Below, piece after piece: positions 1 through 8,344 of a DNA stretch of 64,000 nt. Positions within the stretch are counted from its first letter, which is position 1; each line of letters begins with the position of its first letter. The stretch comes from Nocardioides ochotonae. Lineage in GTDB: Bacteria; Actinomycetota; Actinomycetes; Propionibacteriales; Nocardioidaceae. The DNA is taken from contig NZ_CP061769.1 in the NCBI RefSeq assembly GCF_011420305.2, positions 979,001 through 1,043,000 of the forward strand, written 5' to 3'. The position numbers and the translations under genes are program-made. The notes under the pieces are model-generated. The model worked only from the letters and a program-made list of their open reading frames with translations, ran no database searches and was not told the DNA's origin.

Positions 1-183
1 GACGACGGCGACGACGGCGGCGCGGGCGGCGGCACCACCACGACCACGTCGAGTTCCACGCTGCCGCAGACCGGCGGCGGCGACTCGCTGCCCGTCATGG
101 CGCTGTGGGCGACGGGCCTGACCCTGCTGGGCGCGGCCGCGCTCCTGCTGGTGCCCGGCGTACGACGCAAGGTCGAGGGCTGA
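1..183 (+). CDS. C-terminus of an LPXTG cell-wall-anchored surface protein (partial)
   Basis: The reading frame is open from base 1 and ends at TGA 181-183, so only the last 60 residues are present. They show a Gly/Asp/Thr-rich linker, the sorting motif LPQTG, a hydrophobic segment of about 20 residues and a short basic tail (RRK), which is the canonical sortase signal. A housekeeping sortase would cleave between T and G and link the protein to peptidoglycan. The function of the missing ectodomain cannot be judged. A strong hairpin follows at 270-306. Confidence 0.9.
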   Translation, partial: DDGDDGGAGGGTTTTTSSSTLPQTGGGDSLPVMALWATGLTLLGAAALLLVPGVRRKVEG

Positions 184-522
184 GTCCCGACCTGAAGACG
201 GCTGGCGCGGGCCTGCGGGGGCATGCGTCGGCTCGGTGGCCCTGACGTTCCAGGCGTCGGGTCACCACGGGGCCGGGGTGGGGTCGGAGGACCCCCACCC
301 CGGCCCTTCGGCATGCCAGGACAGGTTGAATCGAGAGTTCTGACGGTCGAGTCGAGGGTTCCGACCGGTTGAGTCGAGCGATCCGTACGCCGTGCCCTCA
401 CTAGAGCCGACTCGGTGCACACAAGGGCCGACTCGCGGAGTACGCCGAACGGCCCCGGCGGCGCGGGGTGCGCCGGCCGGGGCCGCTTCGGTGCTGCTCG
501 TGGTGTTGCGGGTGGTGCAGTG
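184..522. other. Intergenic region between convergent genes, with a degenerate 21-nt triplet repeat
   Basis: Between the LPXTG gene and the leftward epimerase-like gene I see the hairpin at 270-306 and three head-to-tail degenerate units of 21 nt at 324-344, 345-365 and 367-387, sharing the core TCGAG-G-TTCCGAC. Both neighbours end here, so a promoter role is unlikely. No gene was found. Confidence 0.5.
270..306 (+). terminator. Rho-independent-type hairpin after the LPXTG gene
   Basis: A long GC-only stem (GGCCGGGGTGGGGTC paired with the downstream GACCCCCACCCCGGCC) lies 87 bases after the stop codon. It has no T-tract, which is usual for actinobacterial terminators. Confidence 0.65.
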
Positions 523-1395
523 TCAGCTGCCGGCGGGGGCGACGAGGTCGCGGTACGCCGGGTCGAAGGAGCGGCTCGGGGTGAAGCCCGAGTCGATCAG
601 CTTCTGCACCGAGATGGGCTTGGTCGGGCCCTCGATCTCGTTGCGGTACTCCAGCGCGGGGAGGCCCTGCTGCGCGGAGAGGGTGTCGAACAGCGTCGCG
701 TTGGTCGGGCCGACCTCCGCGTGGGTGAGGTTGTAGACGCCCACCAGGCGCTCCTCGAGGGCGTGGACGACGGCGTCCGCGCAGTCCTCGACGTAGAGGC
801 GGTAGAGCAGCGCGTCGCCGGAGAACGGCACCGAGCCACCGAGGTAGTCGTGCGCCATCTTCACCTTGTCGGCGATCGGCGGGTCGCCCGCGCCGAAGAT
901 GTCGCCGCAGCGGAAGACCGAGACCCGGTCGCCCGCGGAGAGGTAGGCCTTCTCCATGAGCAGGAAGTTGGCCGGGCTCGGGTCGCCGGACTCGGTGGTC
1001 GGCGCGGTCTCGTCGACCACGTCGAGGTGGTTGGCCGCCGAGCCATAGACCGAGAGCGACGACAGCGCGACGAGGTACGGCGTACCTGGCGCCGACACGA
1101 CGTTCTCCGCGGTGTCGACGAGGATCTCCTTGTAGGTCTTGGCGCGCCCCTCGGGGGTCATCGACTGCGCGGCCGACGGGCCGGCGCTGACGACGACGGC
1201 GTCGGCCTGGGCGACGGCGGCGTGCACGGCCTCGCGGTCGTTGCCGCGCAGGATGACGGCGTTGCCGAAGCGCTCGCTGAGCCCCTCGATCTTCGCCTCG
1301 GTCGTCGTGGTGACCGTGACCTCGTGGCCCAGGGCCTTGAGCCGGTCGGCGACTGCCGAGCCGACGAAGCCCGCCCCGATGATCAGGACCTTCAT
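523..1395 (-). CDS. NAD(P)-binding epimerase/dehydratase-like protein (extended SDR, NmrA/WcaG type)
   Basis: The 290-residue protein begins with a Rossmann strand and the dinucleotide motif GAGFVG (residues 7-12), followed by the pattern of extended or atypical SDRs. A YxxxK catalytic pair is not obvious, so it may be an atypical reductase or a binding protein. Its ATG overlaps the stop codon of the upstream RCCR-like gene by 4 bases (1392-1395), so the two are translationally coupled. The context suggests that it acts on the product of, or with, the RCCR-like reductase. The substrate cannot be read from sequence. Confidence 0.8.
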   Translation of the reverse strand: MKVLIIGAGFVGSAVADRLKALGHEVTVTTTTEAKIEGLSERFGNAVILRGNDREAVHAAVAQADAVVVSAGPSAAQSMTPEGRAKTYKEILVDTAENVVSAPGTPYLVALSSLSVYGSAANHLDVVDETAPTTESGDPSPANFLLMEKAYLSAGDRVSVFRCGDIFGAGDPPIADKVKMAHDYLGGSVPFSGDALLYRLYVEDCADAVVHALEERLVGVYNLTHAEVGPTNATLFDTLSAQQGLPALEYRNEIEGPTKPISVQKLIDSGFTPSRSFDPAYRDLVAPAGS

Positions 1396-2219
1396 GCGGT
1401 TTCCTCCATCTGCTTGAAGCCGGCGCGGACCGCGACCAGCTCATCGACCCGCTCGGCCCCGAGGAACTTCTTGGACAGCTCGTTCATGGGGTCGAGGGTG
1501 TATCCGTAGGTGCGCACCTGGTGGTCGCGGGCGCGCAGCGCGGCACGCTCCTCGACCGGGGTCGCCACCGCGTCGCGCACCCAGCCGAGCCAGGTGTCGA
1601 CACGCTCGTTGACCGTCGCGCGCAGGGTCTCCACGACGTCGGCGGTGCGCTCGGCGACGTAGGAGTGGGCGACGGGGGACAGGAAGGCGCGCATGTAGGT
1701 GCCGTGGCTGACCGACCAGGTGAACCGGTCGTCCCCGCGCAGCGCCAGGAACTTCTCGTTCTGCGGCTCGTAGTACGTCGCGAGGTAGTCCGGGTCGACC
1801 ATCAGGTCGCGGCGGGCCACGAACTCGCTGTAGAAGAAGATCTGCGGGATCGTCCCGAACACGATGATCAGGTGCGGGACGTCGATCTGCGGGCCGAGCC
1901 ACACCTGCAGGTTCATGTCGAGGATCGAGTTCTTGCGGTTGCCGATCCAGGAGTGCACCAGCCACTCCGCGGTCGGGCCGTCGTGCGACAGGTCGCCGGC
2001 GAAGGTGTGCATCGCTCCCTCGTAGCCGCCGTCCTCGGTGGACCAGTAGTCCAGCCCGGCGCTGGAGGGATGGGCCTGCACGGGGAGCTCGGCGACGATG
2101 CGGTCCTTCGCCTCGCTCAGGATCTGCCAGAACTGGGCCCACAGCTCGGAGCTGTCGACGTCCGGGGACTCGGCGAGGAACTCGTGGATGGTCTTGGTCT
2201 GCGCACTGCTTCCGCTCAC
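1392..2219 (-). CDS. Red chlorophyll catabolite reductase (RCCR)-like protein
   Basis: The 275-residue protein aligns, from memory, along most of its length with plant RCCR, a ferredoxin-dependent bilin reductase-fold enzyme that reduces a linear tetrapyrrole. Matching blocks are SWI at 90-92, PHLIIV at 115-120, RRDLMVDPDYLATYY at 136-150, RAFLSP at 177-182, the helix at 190-215, and ARD...LDPMNELSKKFLG at 230-254. Of the two acidic active-site residues of Arabidopsis RCCR (Glu154, Asp291 as I recall), the Asp may correspond to D243. The Glu position appears to be Val120, so chemistry or substrate may differ. It is the first gene of a leftward pair with the epimerase-like gene and is divergent from the ABM/hydrolase genes. 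Confidence 0.65.
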   Translation of the reverse strand: MSGSSAQTKTIHEFLAESPDVDSSELWAQFWQILSEAKDRIVAELPVQAHPSSAGLDYWSTEDGGYEGAMHTFAGDLSHDGPTAEWLVHSWIGNRKNSILDMNLQVWLGPQIDVPHLIIVFGTIPQIFFYSEFVARRDLMVDPDYLATYYEPQNEKFLALRGDDRFTWSVSHGTYMRAFLSPVAHSYVAERTADVVETLRATVNERVDTWLGWVRDAVATPVEERAALRARDHQVRTYGYTLDPMNELSKKFLGAERVDELVAVRAGFKQMEETA

Positions 2220-2265
2220 ACGCGGAGCCTATCTATATATGATCTATCTGACGAGAGGAACCGGG
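2220..2265. promoter_or_regulatory. Divergent promoter/operator region of the RCCR-like and ABM genes
   Basis: This is a 46-bp, strikingly AT-rich stretch in a roughly 70% GC surrounding. It contains ATCTATATATGAT (2231-2243), a near-perfect palindrome, followed by another ATCTAT. It probably holds back-to-back promoters and a regulator site. The nearby GntR regulator is the natural candidate, by inference. A ribosome-binding GAGAGG (2253-2258) precedes the ABM start. Confidence 0.55.
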
Positions 2266-2583
2266 ATGATCGTGGTGGTGAGCCAGGCCTGGACGAAGCC
2301 CGGCGAGGAGCACGCACAGGGCTACATCGCGCGCAACGAGGAGTTCGGGCGGTTCTTCCGCCACCATCCGGGCTTCCGCGGGCGACGGCTCGTGCGCGGC
2401 GTCGAGGACCCCACCCACTTCACCCACCTGCGCTGGTTCGACTGCGTCGAGAGCTACGAGGAGTGCACGCGCGCCGAGGGCTACGTCGAGCACACCGAGC
2501 TGATGTACGAGCACCTGCGCCCCTACGACTCCTACCCCCGCGAGTACCTCGAGGTGGTCACCGACGAGCCGGGCCCGGCATGA
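2266..2583 (+). CDS. ABM/EthD-like small dimeric alpha+beta-barrel protein
   Basis: The 105-residue protein has the pattern of antibiotic biosynthesis mono-oxygenase (ABM)-fold proteins, the superfamily that also contains heme-degrading IsdG/MhuD: an N-terminal strand (IVVVSQAW), a helix with NEEFGRFFRHHPGF, a strand, and a late aromatic stretch. The ATG at 2266 was chosen because GAGAGG lies 7-8 bases upstream; an upstream in-frame ATG at 2239 lacks a good site. The stop overlaps the next gene's ATG (2580). The role is unproven; it may be a cofactor-free oxygenase or a binding protein of the locus. Confidence 0.65.
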   Translation: MIVVVSQAWTKPGEEHAQGYIARNEEFGRFFRHHPGFRGRRLVRGVEDPTHFTHLRWFDCVESYEECTRAEGYVEHTELMYEHLRPYDSYPREYLEVVTDEPGPA

Positions 2584-3302
2584 GCGTGTTCGTGCTGGTC
2601 CACGGCGCCTTCCGGGGCGGCTGGGCCTGGCAGCGGGTGCGTCCCCATCTCGTCGCCGCGGGGTACGACGTGCACGCGCCGAGCCTGCTCGGCACCGGCG
2701 AGCGGTCGTCGTACGCCGGGGAGGTGCGCGGCCTCGACAGCTGGGTCGACGACCTGGAGGCGCTGGTGGTGGCCGAGGACCTGCACGACGTCGTGCTGGT
2801 CGGGCACAGCCAGGGCGGCATCGTCACCACCGCCCTCGCGGCGCGGGTCCCCGAGCGGCTGCGCTGCCTGGTGCACCTCGACGCCGCGGTACCGCGGCCC
2901 GGCGAGCGGGCGGTCGACCTGCTCGGCCACGGCGGCCCCGACCCCGCGCGCGACCTCGTCGTCCCGCCGCGCCCGCTGGTCGCGGGCGGTGACCTCGACG
3001 AGGAGACCGCCGCCTGGATGAACGCGCGCCTGTGCGGCACGCCGGTCGCGCCGTCGCTGGACCCCGTGCCCGCGGTGCCGGCGGGGGTGCCGCAGGTCTT
3101 CGCCTTCTGCGCGGGCACGCCGGAGGGCTACCCCTCGCGGGTGACCCAGGCGCGCCGCGCGGCGGCGGGGGAGCGTGACGTGCTGCTCGACTGTGGTCAT
3201 GACGCCCCGATGACGGCCCCGGCGCTGGTGGCGGAGCTGCTGCTGGCGGCGGCGGGCGCGCCCCGTGGCATACGTCAGACGTTTGCGGCGCCTGCGGACT
3301 AG
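2580..3302 (+). CDS. Alpha/beta hydrolase (esterase/lactonase type)
   Basis: This 240-residue alpha/beta-hydrolase has an oxyanion-hole HG motif near the N-terminus (LVHGAFRGGW), the nucleophile elbow GHSQGG with Ser77, and a C-terminal GHD with His207. The ATG overlaps the ABM stop. The size and the HGAFRGGWAW start recall the salicylate-esterase/methylketone-type family and RutD-like hydrolases. Its neighbours (LLM oxygenase and Rid proteins further on) suggest hydrolysis of a ring-opened ester, lactone or carbamate; this is inference. Confidence 0.85.
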   Translation: MSVFVLVHGAFRGGWAWQRVRPHLVAAGYDVHAPSLLGTGERSSYAGEVRGLDSWVDDLEALVVAEDLHDVVLVGHSQGGIVTTALAARVPERLRCLVHLDAAVPRPGERAVDLLGHGGPDPARDLVVPPRPLVAGGDLDEETAAWMNARLCGTPVAPSLDPVPAVPAGVPQVFAFCAGTPEGYPSRVTQARRAAAGERDVLLDCGHDAPMTAPALVAELLLAAAGAPRGIRQTFAAPAD

Positions 3303-3312
3303 GCTGCCGCCC

Positions 3313-4068
3313 ATGGCAGACCGACCCGAGGGCAGCGCGAGCAGCGCCGGTCCGGCGTACCGCGTGCTCGCCGACACCCTGCGCGCCCAGATCCTCTCCG
3401 GGACGCTGAAGTCGGGCGACCGGCTGCCGGCCGAGCCCGAGCTCTGCGAGCTGTACGGCGTCTCGCGCAGCACCGTGCGCGAGGCGCTGCGCGCGCTGGC
3501 CACCGAGCAGCTGCTGATCACCCGGCGCGGGGTCGCGGGCGGGTCGTTCGTGGCGGCGCCGCAGCCCGGTGACATCGCCGGCCTGGTCCAGTCCAGCCTG
3601 GCGCTGCTCACCGACGCCGACTCGGTGTCGGTGGAGTCGCTGCTGGAGGTCCGCGAGATGCTCGAGGTGCCGGCCGCCGGCCTCGCCGCCGCGCGGCACA
3701 CCGAGGAGCACCTCGGCCTGCTCGGCGAGACGCTGTTCGACCCCCGTGGCGGTGACCCGGACCTGATGTTCGGGGCCAACCGGGACTTCCACGTGGGGCT
3801 GCTGCGGGCGGCCTGCAACCCGGTCCTCGAGGCGGTCACCGCCCCCATCTTCGGGGTGGTCTACGAGCGCTTCGTGCGCCGGCAGGCCCCCGTCGAGTTC
3901 TGGGCCCGGGTCGACCACGACCACCGCGACATCCTCGACCGGGTCCGCGCCGGCGACGTCGCCGGCGCCGAGGAGGCCCAGCGTGCCCACCTCGGCGGGC
4001 TGCGCCCGACGTACGAGCGCATCGACCGCGAGCGCCGTCAAGATCGGAACAACGTTCCAAACTCTTGA
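3313..4068 (+). CDS. GntR-family regulator, FadR/FCD subfamily
   Basis: The 251-residue protein has an N-terminal winged helix (residues about 15-80; SGDRLPAEPELCELYGVSR then STVREALRAL) and a C-terminal helical FCD domain containing NRDFH, DHDH and AHL, the Asp/His pattern that binds a metal and a carboxylate ligand in this family. The ATG at 3313 is used because the upstream in-frame ATG at 3265 lies inside the hydrolase gene. FCD regulators usually sense an acidic intermediate of the pathway beside them, which fits control of the operon starting at 4119. Its stop codon lies inside the promoter of that operon. Confidence 0.9.
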   Translation: MADRPEGSASSAGPAYRVLADTLRAQILSGTLKSGDRLPAEPELCELYGVSRSTVREALRALATEQLLITRRGVAGGSFVAAPQPGDIAGLVQSSLALLTDADSVSVESLLEVREMLEVPAAGLAAARHTEEHLGLLGETLFDPRGGDPDLMFGANRDFHVGLLRAACNPVLEAVTAPIFGVVYERFVRRQAPVEFWARVDHDHRDILDRVRAGDVAGAEEAQRAHLGGLRPTYERIDRERRQDRNNVPNS

Positions 4069-4093
4069 CGCCGAAACATCAGACATTTAAGGT
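4046..4093 (+). promoter_or_regulatory. Promoter and candidate GntR operator of the catabolic operon
   Basis: TTGACG (4065-4070) and TAAGGT (4088-4093) are separated by exactly 17 bases, a good actinobacterial housekeeping promoter. Just upstream lies the inverted repeat GGAAC-AAC-GTTCC (4046-4058), placed where a repressor or activator would contact the -35 region. The TTGACG overlaps the end of the GntR gene. Assignment of the repeat to that regulator is inferred from position. Confidence 0.6.
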
Positions 4094-4118
4094 CGGGAGC
4101 ACAGACACCGACAATGGG

Positions 4119-4667
4119 ATGGAGTGCGTCGTGGGCGTGCAGGCAGGCTGGCAGGGACGGTTCTTCGAGGACTTCGAGATCGGGGACATCTACCAGCACC
4201 CGCTGGGACGCACCGTCACCGAGGCCGACAACATCTCGTTCTCGCTGCTGACGATGAACACCAACCAGATGCACTTCAACAGCGAGTACGCCGCGAAGTC
4301 GGAGTTCGGCAAGCCGCTGGTCGTCTCCACGCTGACCGTCGCGATCGCGGTCGGCCAGAGCGTCACCGACCTGACCCAGAACGCGTTCGCCAACCTGGGC
4401 TGGGACGACATCAAGATGACCCACCCGGTCTTCGCCGGCGACACGCTCTACAGCGAGTCGGTCGTGCTGGAGAAGCGGGAGTCCGCGAGCCGCCCGCACG
4501 CCGGGATCGTGACCGTCAAGACTCGCACCCTGAACCAGACCGGCGACGAGGTCTGCTCCTTCAAGCGGATGTTCTACGTCTACAAGCGCGGCGCCGAGCA
4601 GCTGCAGGGGATCTTCCCCGAGGGCAAGAAGGCGCTCATCGACGGCACGCCGCTGGCCGAGGGCTGA
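4119..4667 (+). CDS. MaoC-type hydratase (itaconyl/mesaconyl-CoA hydratase-like)
   Basis: The 182-residue hot-dog-fold protein opens with GRFFEDFEIGDIYQHPLGR then TVTEAD, contains the MaoC Asp/His region (NQMHFNSEYA), and resembles the single-domain MaoC proteins encoded beside CitE-type lyases, for example mycobacterial Rv2499c. It probably hydrates a branched or dicarboxylic enoyl-CoA. The ATG at 4119 is the first in frame after the promoter; a GTG at 4131 with GGAG just upstream is an equally good start. It is the first gene of the long operon that ends with a CitE homologue. Confidence 0.85.
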   Translation: MECVVGVQAGWQGRFFEDFEIGDIYQHPLGRTVTEADNISFSLLTMNTNQMHFNSEYAAKSEFGKPLVVSTLTVAIAVGQSVTDLTQNAFANLGWDDIKMTHPVFAGDTLYSESVVLEKRESASRPHAGIVTVKTRTLNQTGDEVCSFKRMFYVYKRGAEQLQGIFPEGKKALIDGTPLAEG

Positions 4668-4671
4668 GCGG

Positions 4672-5706
4672 ATGCGGATCACCTACGCCCCCTGGGGCGA
4701 GACGCTGGCCGAGCTGGCCGACGCCGCGCGGCGCGCTGAGGAGGCCGGCGCCGAGGTGGTGTGGGTGCCCGAGCTGCACCGCTCCGCGACGCTGAGCGCC
4801 GCGGCCATCGCCCAGGCCACCAGCACCGCCCAGGTCGGCACCGCGATCGCGCTGGCGTTCACCCGCAGCCCGATGGTGACCGCCCTCGAGGCGCTCGACC
4901 TCGACGAGATCTCCGAGGGCCGCTTCATCCTCGGCCTCGGCACCGGCGTGCAGCGCCTCAACGAGGACTGGCACAACGCTCGCTGGGGCAAGCCGGTCGG
5001 GCACCTGCGCGAGACCGTGCGCAACGTGCGGCACTTCTGGGAGACCTGCACGACGGGCGAGCGGATCGACCTCGACGGCGAGTACGAGCCGATGCGGATC
5101 CGCGGCTACGAGCGCCCCTTCCCGGTGCTGCGCACCGACATCCCGATCTACCTGGCCGCGATGGGCCCGGCGATGACCCGTCTCGCCGGCCGGATCGCGG
5201 ACGGCTGGATCAGCCACGAGCTGTGCTCGCCGTCCTACCTCGAGCAGCGGATCCTGCCCGAGATCGACGCCGGCCTGGCCGCGGTCGAGGGGCGCGAGCG
5301 CAGCGACATCGAGCTCGTCGTGTCCGCCTGCTGCTCGGTCGACCCCGACGCGTCGGCGGCCAAGCGCCGGGTCGCCGGGCTGGTCGGCTTCTACGCCAGC
5401 GTGCGCACCTACGCGGACTTCTTCGAGTTCCACGGCCTCGGCGAGCAGCAGCAGGGCGTCATCGAGGCGTTCCGCTCCGGCCAGGGCGCCGACTATCTCG
5501 CGGAGTCGGTCAGCGACGAGATGGTCGACGCGCTGACCCTCAACGGCGACCCGGACAAGGTCGCCGAGCAGATCGCGGCGTACGAGGGCAAGGCGGACGC
5601 CGTCAAGCTCAGCCCGCCGACCCACGGCATCGCGGCGGCCGAGACCCGCATCGCCCAGGACCGCATCATCGAGCTGATCAGCATGATCACAGGAGGCCGT
5701 CAGTGA
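4672..5706 (+). CDS. LLM-class F420- or FMN-dependent oxidoreductase
   Basis: A 344-residue luciferase-like TIM barrel. Typical family segments are visible: AEEAGAEVVWVPE near the N-terminus, TRSPMVTALEALDLDEISEG then RFILGLGTG (about 65-100), and IPIYLAAMGPAMTRLAGRIA then DGW (about 155-185). It may transfer a hydride from F420H2 or activate O2 with FMNH2 (as RutA does on the uracil ring); sequence alone does not decide. It starts 5 bases after the MaoC stop and its TGA overlaps the CoA-transferase GTG. Confidence 0.85.
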   Translation: MRITYAPWGETLAELADAARRAEEAGAEVVWVPELHRSATLSAAAIAQATSTAQVGTAIALAFTRSPMVTALEALDLDEISEGRFILGLGTGVQRLNEDWHNARWGKPVGHLRETVRNVRHFWETCTTGERIDLDGEYEPMRIRGYERPFPVLRTDIPIYLAAMGPAMTRLAGRIADGWISHELCSPSYLEQRILPEIDAGLAAVEGRERSDIELVVSACCSVDPDASAAKRRVAGLVGFYASVRTYADFFEFHGLGEQQQGVIEAFRSGQGADYLAESVSDEMVDALTLNGDPDKVAEQIAAYEGKADAVKLSPPTHGIAAAETRIAQDRIIELISMITGGRQ

Positions 5707-6923
5707 AGCCGCTGCAGGACGTCCGCATCATCTCCCTCGAGCAGTACGGCGCCGGCCCGTTCGGCAGCGTGCACCTCGCCGACCTCGGCGCCGAGGTCAT
5801 CAAGATCGAGGACCCCAGCGTCGGCGGCGACGTCGGGCGCTACGTGCCGCCGTACTTCGAGGAGGAGGACTCGCTCTTCTTCGAGACCTTCAACCGCAAC
5901 AAGCAGTCGATCTCGCTGGACATCAAGACGCCTGCGGGGCGCGCGGTCTTCGAGGACCTGGTCCGCAACGCCGACGCCGTCTACTCCAACCTGCGCGGGG
6001 ACGTGCCGGAGAAGATCGGCATCACCTACGACCAGCTCAAGCACCTCAACCCCGCCATCGTGTGCTGCTCCCTGACCGGGTTCGGCATGACCGGCCCGCG
6101 CAAGAAGGAGCCCGGCTACGACTACGTGCTCCAGGGGCTGGCCGGCTGGATGGAGCTGACCGGCGAGCCGGACGGCCCGCCCACCAAGTCGGGGCTGTCC
6201 CTCGTGGACTTCTCCGGCGGGTACGTCGCCGCGCTGTCCCTGCTCTCGGGCCTGCACGCCGCGCGCCGCGACGGCGTCGGCATGGACTGCGATGTCAGCC
6301 TTTACGACACCGCGATGTCGATGCTGACCTACCCGGCCACCTGGCACATGAACGCCGGCTACACCCCGAAGCGCATCAGCCACTCCGCGCACCCCTCGCT
6401 GGTGCCGTTCCAGGCCTTCGAGGCATCCGACGGTTGGTTCGTCGTGGGCTGCGCCAAGGAGAAGTTCTGGGTGCGTCTCGCCGAGGTCATCGGCCACCCC
6501 GAGTGGGCGACCCCCGACTCGAAGTTCGCGACCTTCTCGCTGCGCCAGCAGCACCAGGCCGAGCTGACCGGGCTGCTCGAGGACATCTTCAAGACCGAGA
6601 CCGTGGACCACTGGCTCTCGCTGTGCTACCCCGCCTCGATCCCGTGCGGCCCGATCAACGACGTGGAGGCCGCCCTCAAGGAGCCGCACACGATCGCGCG
6701 CAACCTGATCGTGGAGACCGAGCACCCGCGCTACGGCACGGTGCGCCAGGTCGCCTCCCCGGTGCGGGTGGGCTCCGAGCTCCCGACGTACGTCCGGGCG
6801 CCGCAGCGCAACGAGCACTTCGACCAGGTCCTCACCGAGGTCGCGGGCTACGACCAGGAGAAGATCGCCGAGCTCAAGGCGGCCGGAGCGTTCGGCCCGG
6901 TCGCGCCCGAGGGCACGGTCTGA
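5703..6923 (+). CDS. Family III acyl-CoA transferase (CaiB/BaiF)
   Basis: The 406-residue protein is a complete CaiB/BaiF transferase. The catalytic aspartate is present as Asp169 in GLSLVDFSGGYVAAL, the position used by formyl-CoA transferase to form the mixed anhydride. A very good ribosome-binding site (AGGAGG) sits inside the LLM gene just before GTG 5703. The enzyme presumably activates a free acid of this pathway by exchanging CoA with a dicarboxyl-CoA such as succinyl-CoA, supplying the substrate for the MaoC and CitE homologues. Confidence 0.92.
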   Translation: MKPLQDVRIISLEQYGAGPFGSVHLADLGAEVIKIEDPSVGGDVGRYVPPYFEEEDSLFFETFNRNKQSISLDIKTPAGRAVFEDLVRNADAVYSNLRGDVPEKIGITYDQLKHLNPAIVCCSLTGFGMTGPRKKEPGYDYVLQGLAGWMELTGEPDGPPTKSGLSLVDFSGGYVAALSLLSGLHAARRDGVGMDCDVSLYDTAMSMLTYPATWHMNAGYTPKRISHSAHPSLVPFQAFEASDGWFVVGCAKEKFWVRLAEVIGHPEWATPDSKFATFSLRQQHQAELTGLLEDIFKTETVDHWLSLCYPASIPCGPINDVEAALKEPHTIARNLIVETEHPRYGTVRQVASPVRVGSELPTYVRAPQRNEHFDQVLTEVAGYDQEKIAELKAAGAFGPVAPEGTV

Positions 6924-8344
6924 TGCTCGCGCCGCAGCTCGCAGCCTGGGCGGTGGGGCCGCTCAGCCTCCCCGACGAGGTCACCCACGCCGCACTGCGG
7001 CACCTGCTCGACGGTGTCGGCAACGCCGTGGCCGGCGCGCGCGCCGGCGCCGCGCTGCCGGCGCTCACCGTGGCCACCGGTCTCGGGGGGCCGGCCGAGG
7101 CCACGATCCTCGGCTCCGCCACCCGCGTCTCCGCCCCCGCGGCGGGCCTGGCCAACGGCACCCTGGTGCACGCGCTGGACTTCGACGACACCCACGCCGG
7201 CGGCCTGGTGCACTCCACCGCCGTCGTGCTGCCCGCCGCGTTCGCGGTGGGGGAGCAGGTGGGCGCCAGCGGCCGCGAGGTCCTCGAGGCCGCGGTCGTC
7301 GGCTACGAGATCGCCTGCCGGGTGGCCGCCGCCGCCCCCAACGGCTTCCACGCCGGCGGCCTGCACGCCACGATGGTGGCCGGGGTCTTCTCCTCGGCCG
7401 CCGTCGCCGCGCGGCTGATGGGCCTGGACGCCGCCACCACCACCCACGCCCTCGGCATCGCCGGGAGCCAGGCCGGCGGCCTGCTCGCGTTCCTCGCCAC
7501 CGGTGCCAGCACCAAGCAGCTGCACCCCGGCTTCGCCTCGCAGTCCGGCATCCTCGCGGCCCGGCTCGCGGCCGCCGGCGCCACCGGGCCCGAGAGCGTC
7601 TTCGACGGCCCGCACGGCGTGTACGACGCGCTGGCACCCGCCTCGGTCGCAGCCGGCACGGTCGACACCGGCGTGCTCCTGCGCGGCCTCGGCAGCGACG
7701 ACCCCGCCGACTGGGAGACCACCCGGATCGGCATCAAGCCGTGGCCGACCTGCCAGCTCGCCCACGTCACCATGGCCGCGGCCCAGCTCGCCCTGGCCGA
7801 GGCGGGCGTCGACGCGGGCGAGGTCACCGCGATCCACGCGCAGGTGCACCCCGACTCCGCGACGGTGGTCTGCGCCCCGGACCGCGACCTGACCCGGCCC
7901 GCCAGTGCGTACGCCGCGAAGTTCTCGCTGCCCTGGAGCGTGGCCGCGCTGCTGATCGACGGCGCCGTCGGCGTCGACACCTACGCCGAGACCAACCTGT
8001 CCCGCAGCGAGATCAGTGAGCTGGCAGCCAAGGTCAGCTGGGAGATCACCGCCGGCGACGGCGTCGCGGCCGACGCCGCCGGGCACGTCGCGCTCACGCT
8101 GCGCGACGGTCGCACCGTCGTCGGGCGCCTGGACCGCAGCCCCGGCGGCGGCTCCAACCCGCTGTCCGACGCCGGGCTGTTCACCAAGTTCGCCGGCAAT
8201 GTCGGCGAGCTCGCCGACGACCTGGCCAGCGCCGTACGCGCCCTGCCGGACTCCGGCGACCTCACCGTCCTGCTCACCCTGGCCGCCCGCGCGGCCGAGC
8301 ACCCCGTCCCCGCCCCCTCTCCCCGCACGGAGGCCTCCGCATGA
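6923..8344 (+). CDS. MmgE/PrpD family protein
   Basis: The 473-residue protein has the MmgE/PrpD fold: an N-terminal all-helical domain with the signature NGTLVHALDFDDTHAGGLVH then STAV, the THALGIAGSQAGG helix, and the small second domain (KPWPTCQLAH onwards). Known members are 2-methylcitrate dehydratase, cis-aconitate decarboxylase (itaconate-forming) and iminodisuccinate epimerase. The first Met overlaps the transferase stop (TGATG). In this operon it may dehydrate or decarboxylate a tricarboxylate-like acid before or after CoA activation; the exact reaction is open. Confidence 0.88.
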   Translation: MLAPQLAAWAVGPLSLPDEVTHAALRHLLDGVGNAVAGARAGAALPALTVATGLGGPAEATILGSATRVSAPAAGLANGTLVHALDFDDTHAGGLVHSTAVVLPAAFAVGEQVGASGREVLEAAVVGYEIACRVAAAAPNGFHAGGLHATMVAGVFSSAAVAARLMGLDAATTTHALGIAGSQAGGLLAFLATGASTKQLHPGFASQSGILAARLAAAGATGPESVFDGPHGVYDALAPASVAAGTVDTGVLLRGLGSDDPADWETTRIGIKPWPTCQLAHVTMAAAQLALAEAGVDAGEVTAIHAQVHPDSATVVCAPDRDLTRPASAYAAKFSLPWSVAALLIDGAVGVDTYAETNLSRSEISELAAKVSWEITAGDGVAADAAGHVALTLRDGRTVVGRLDRSPGGGSNPLSDAGLFTKFAGNVGELADDLASAVRALPDSGDLTVLLTLAARAAEHPVPAPSPRTEASA

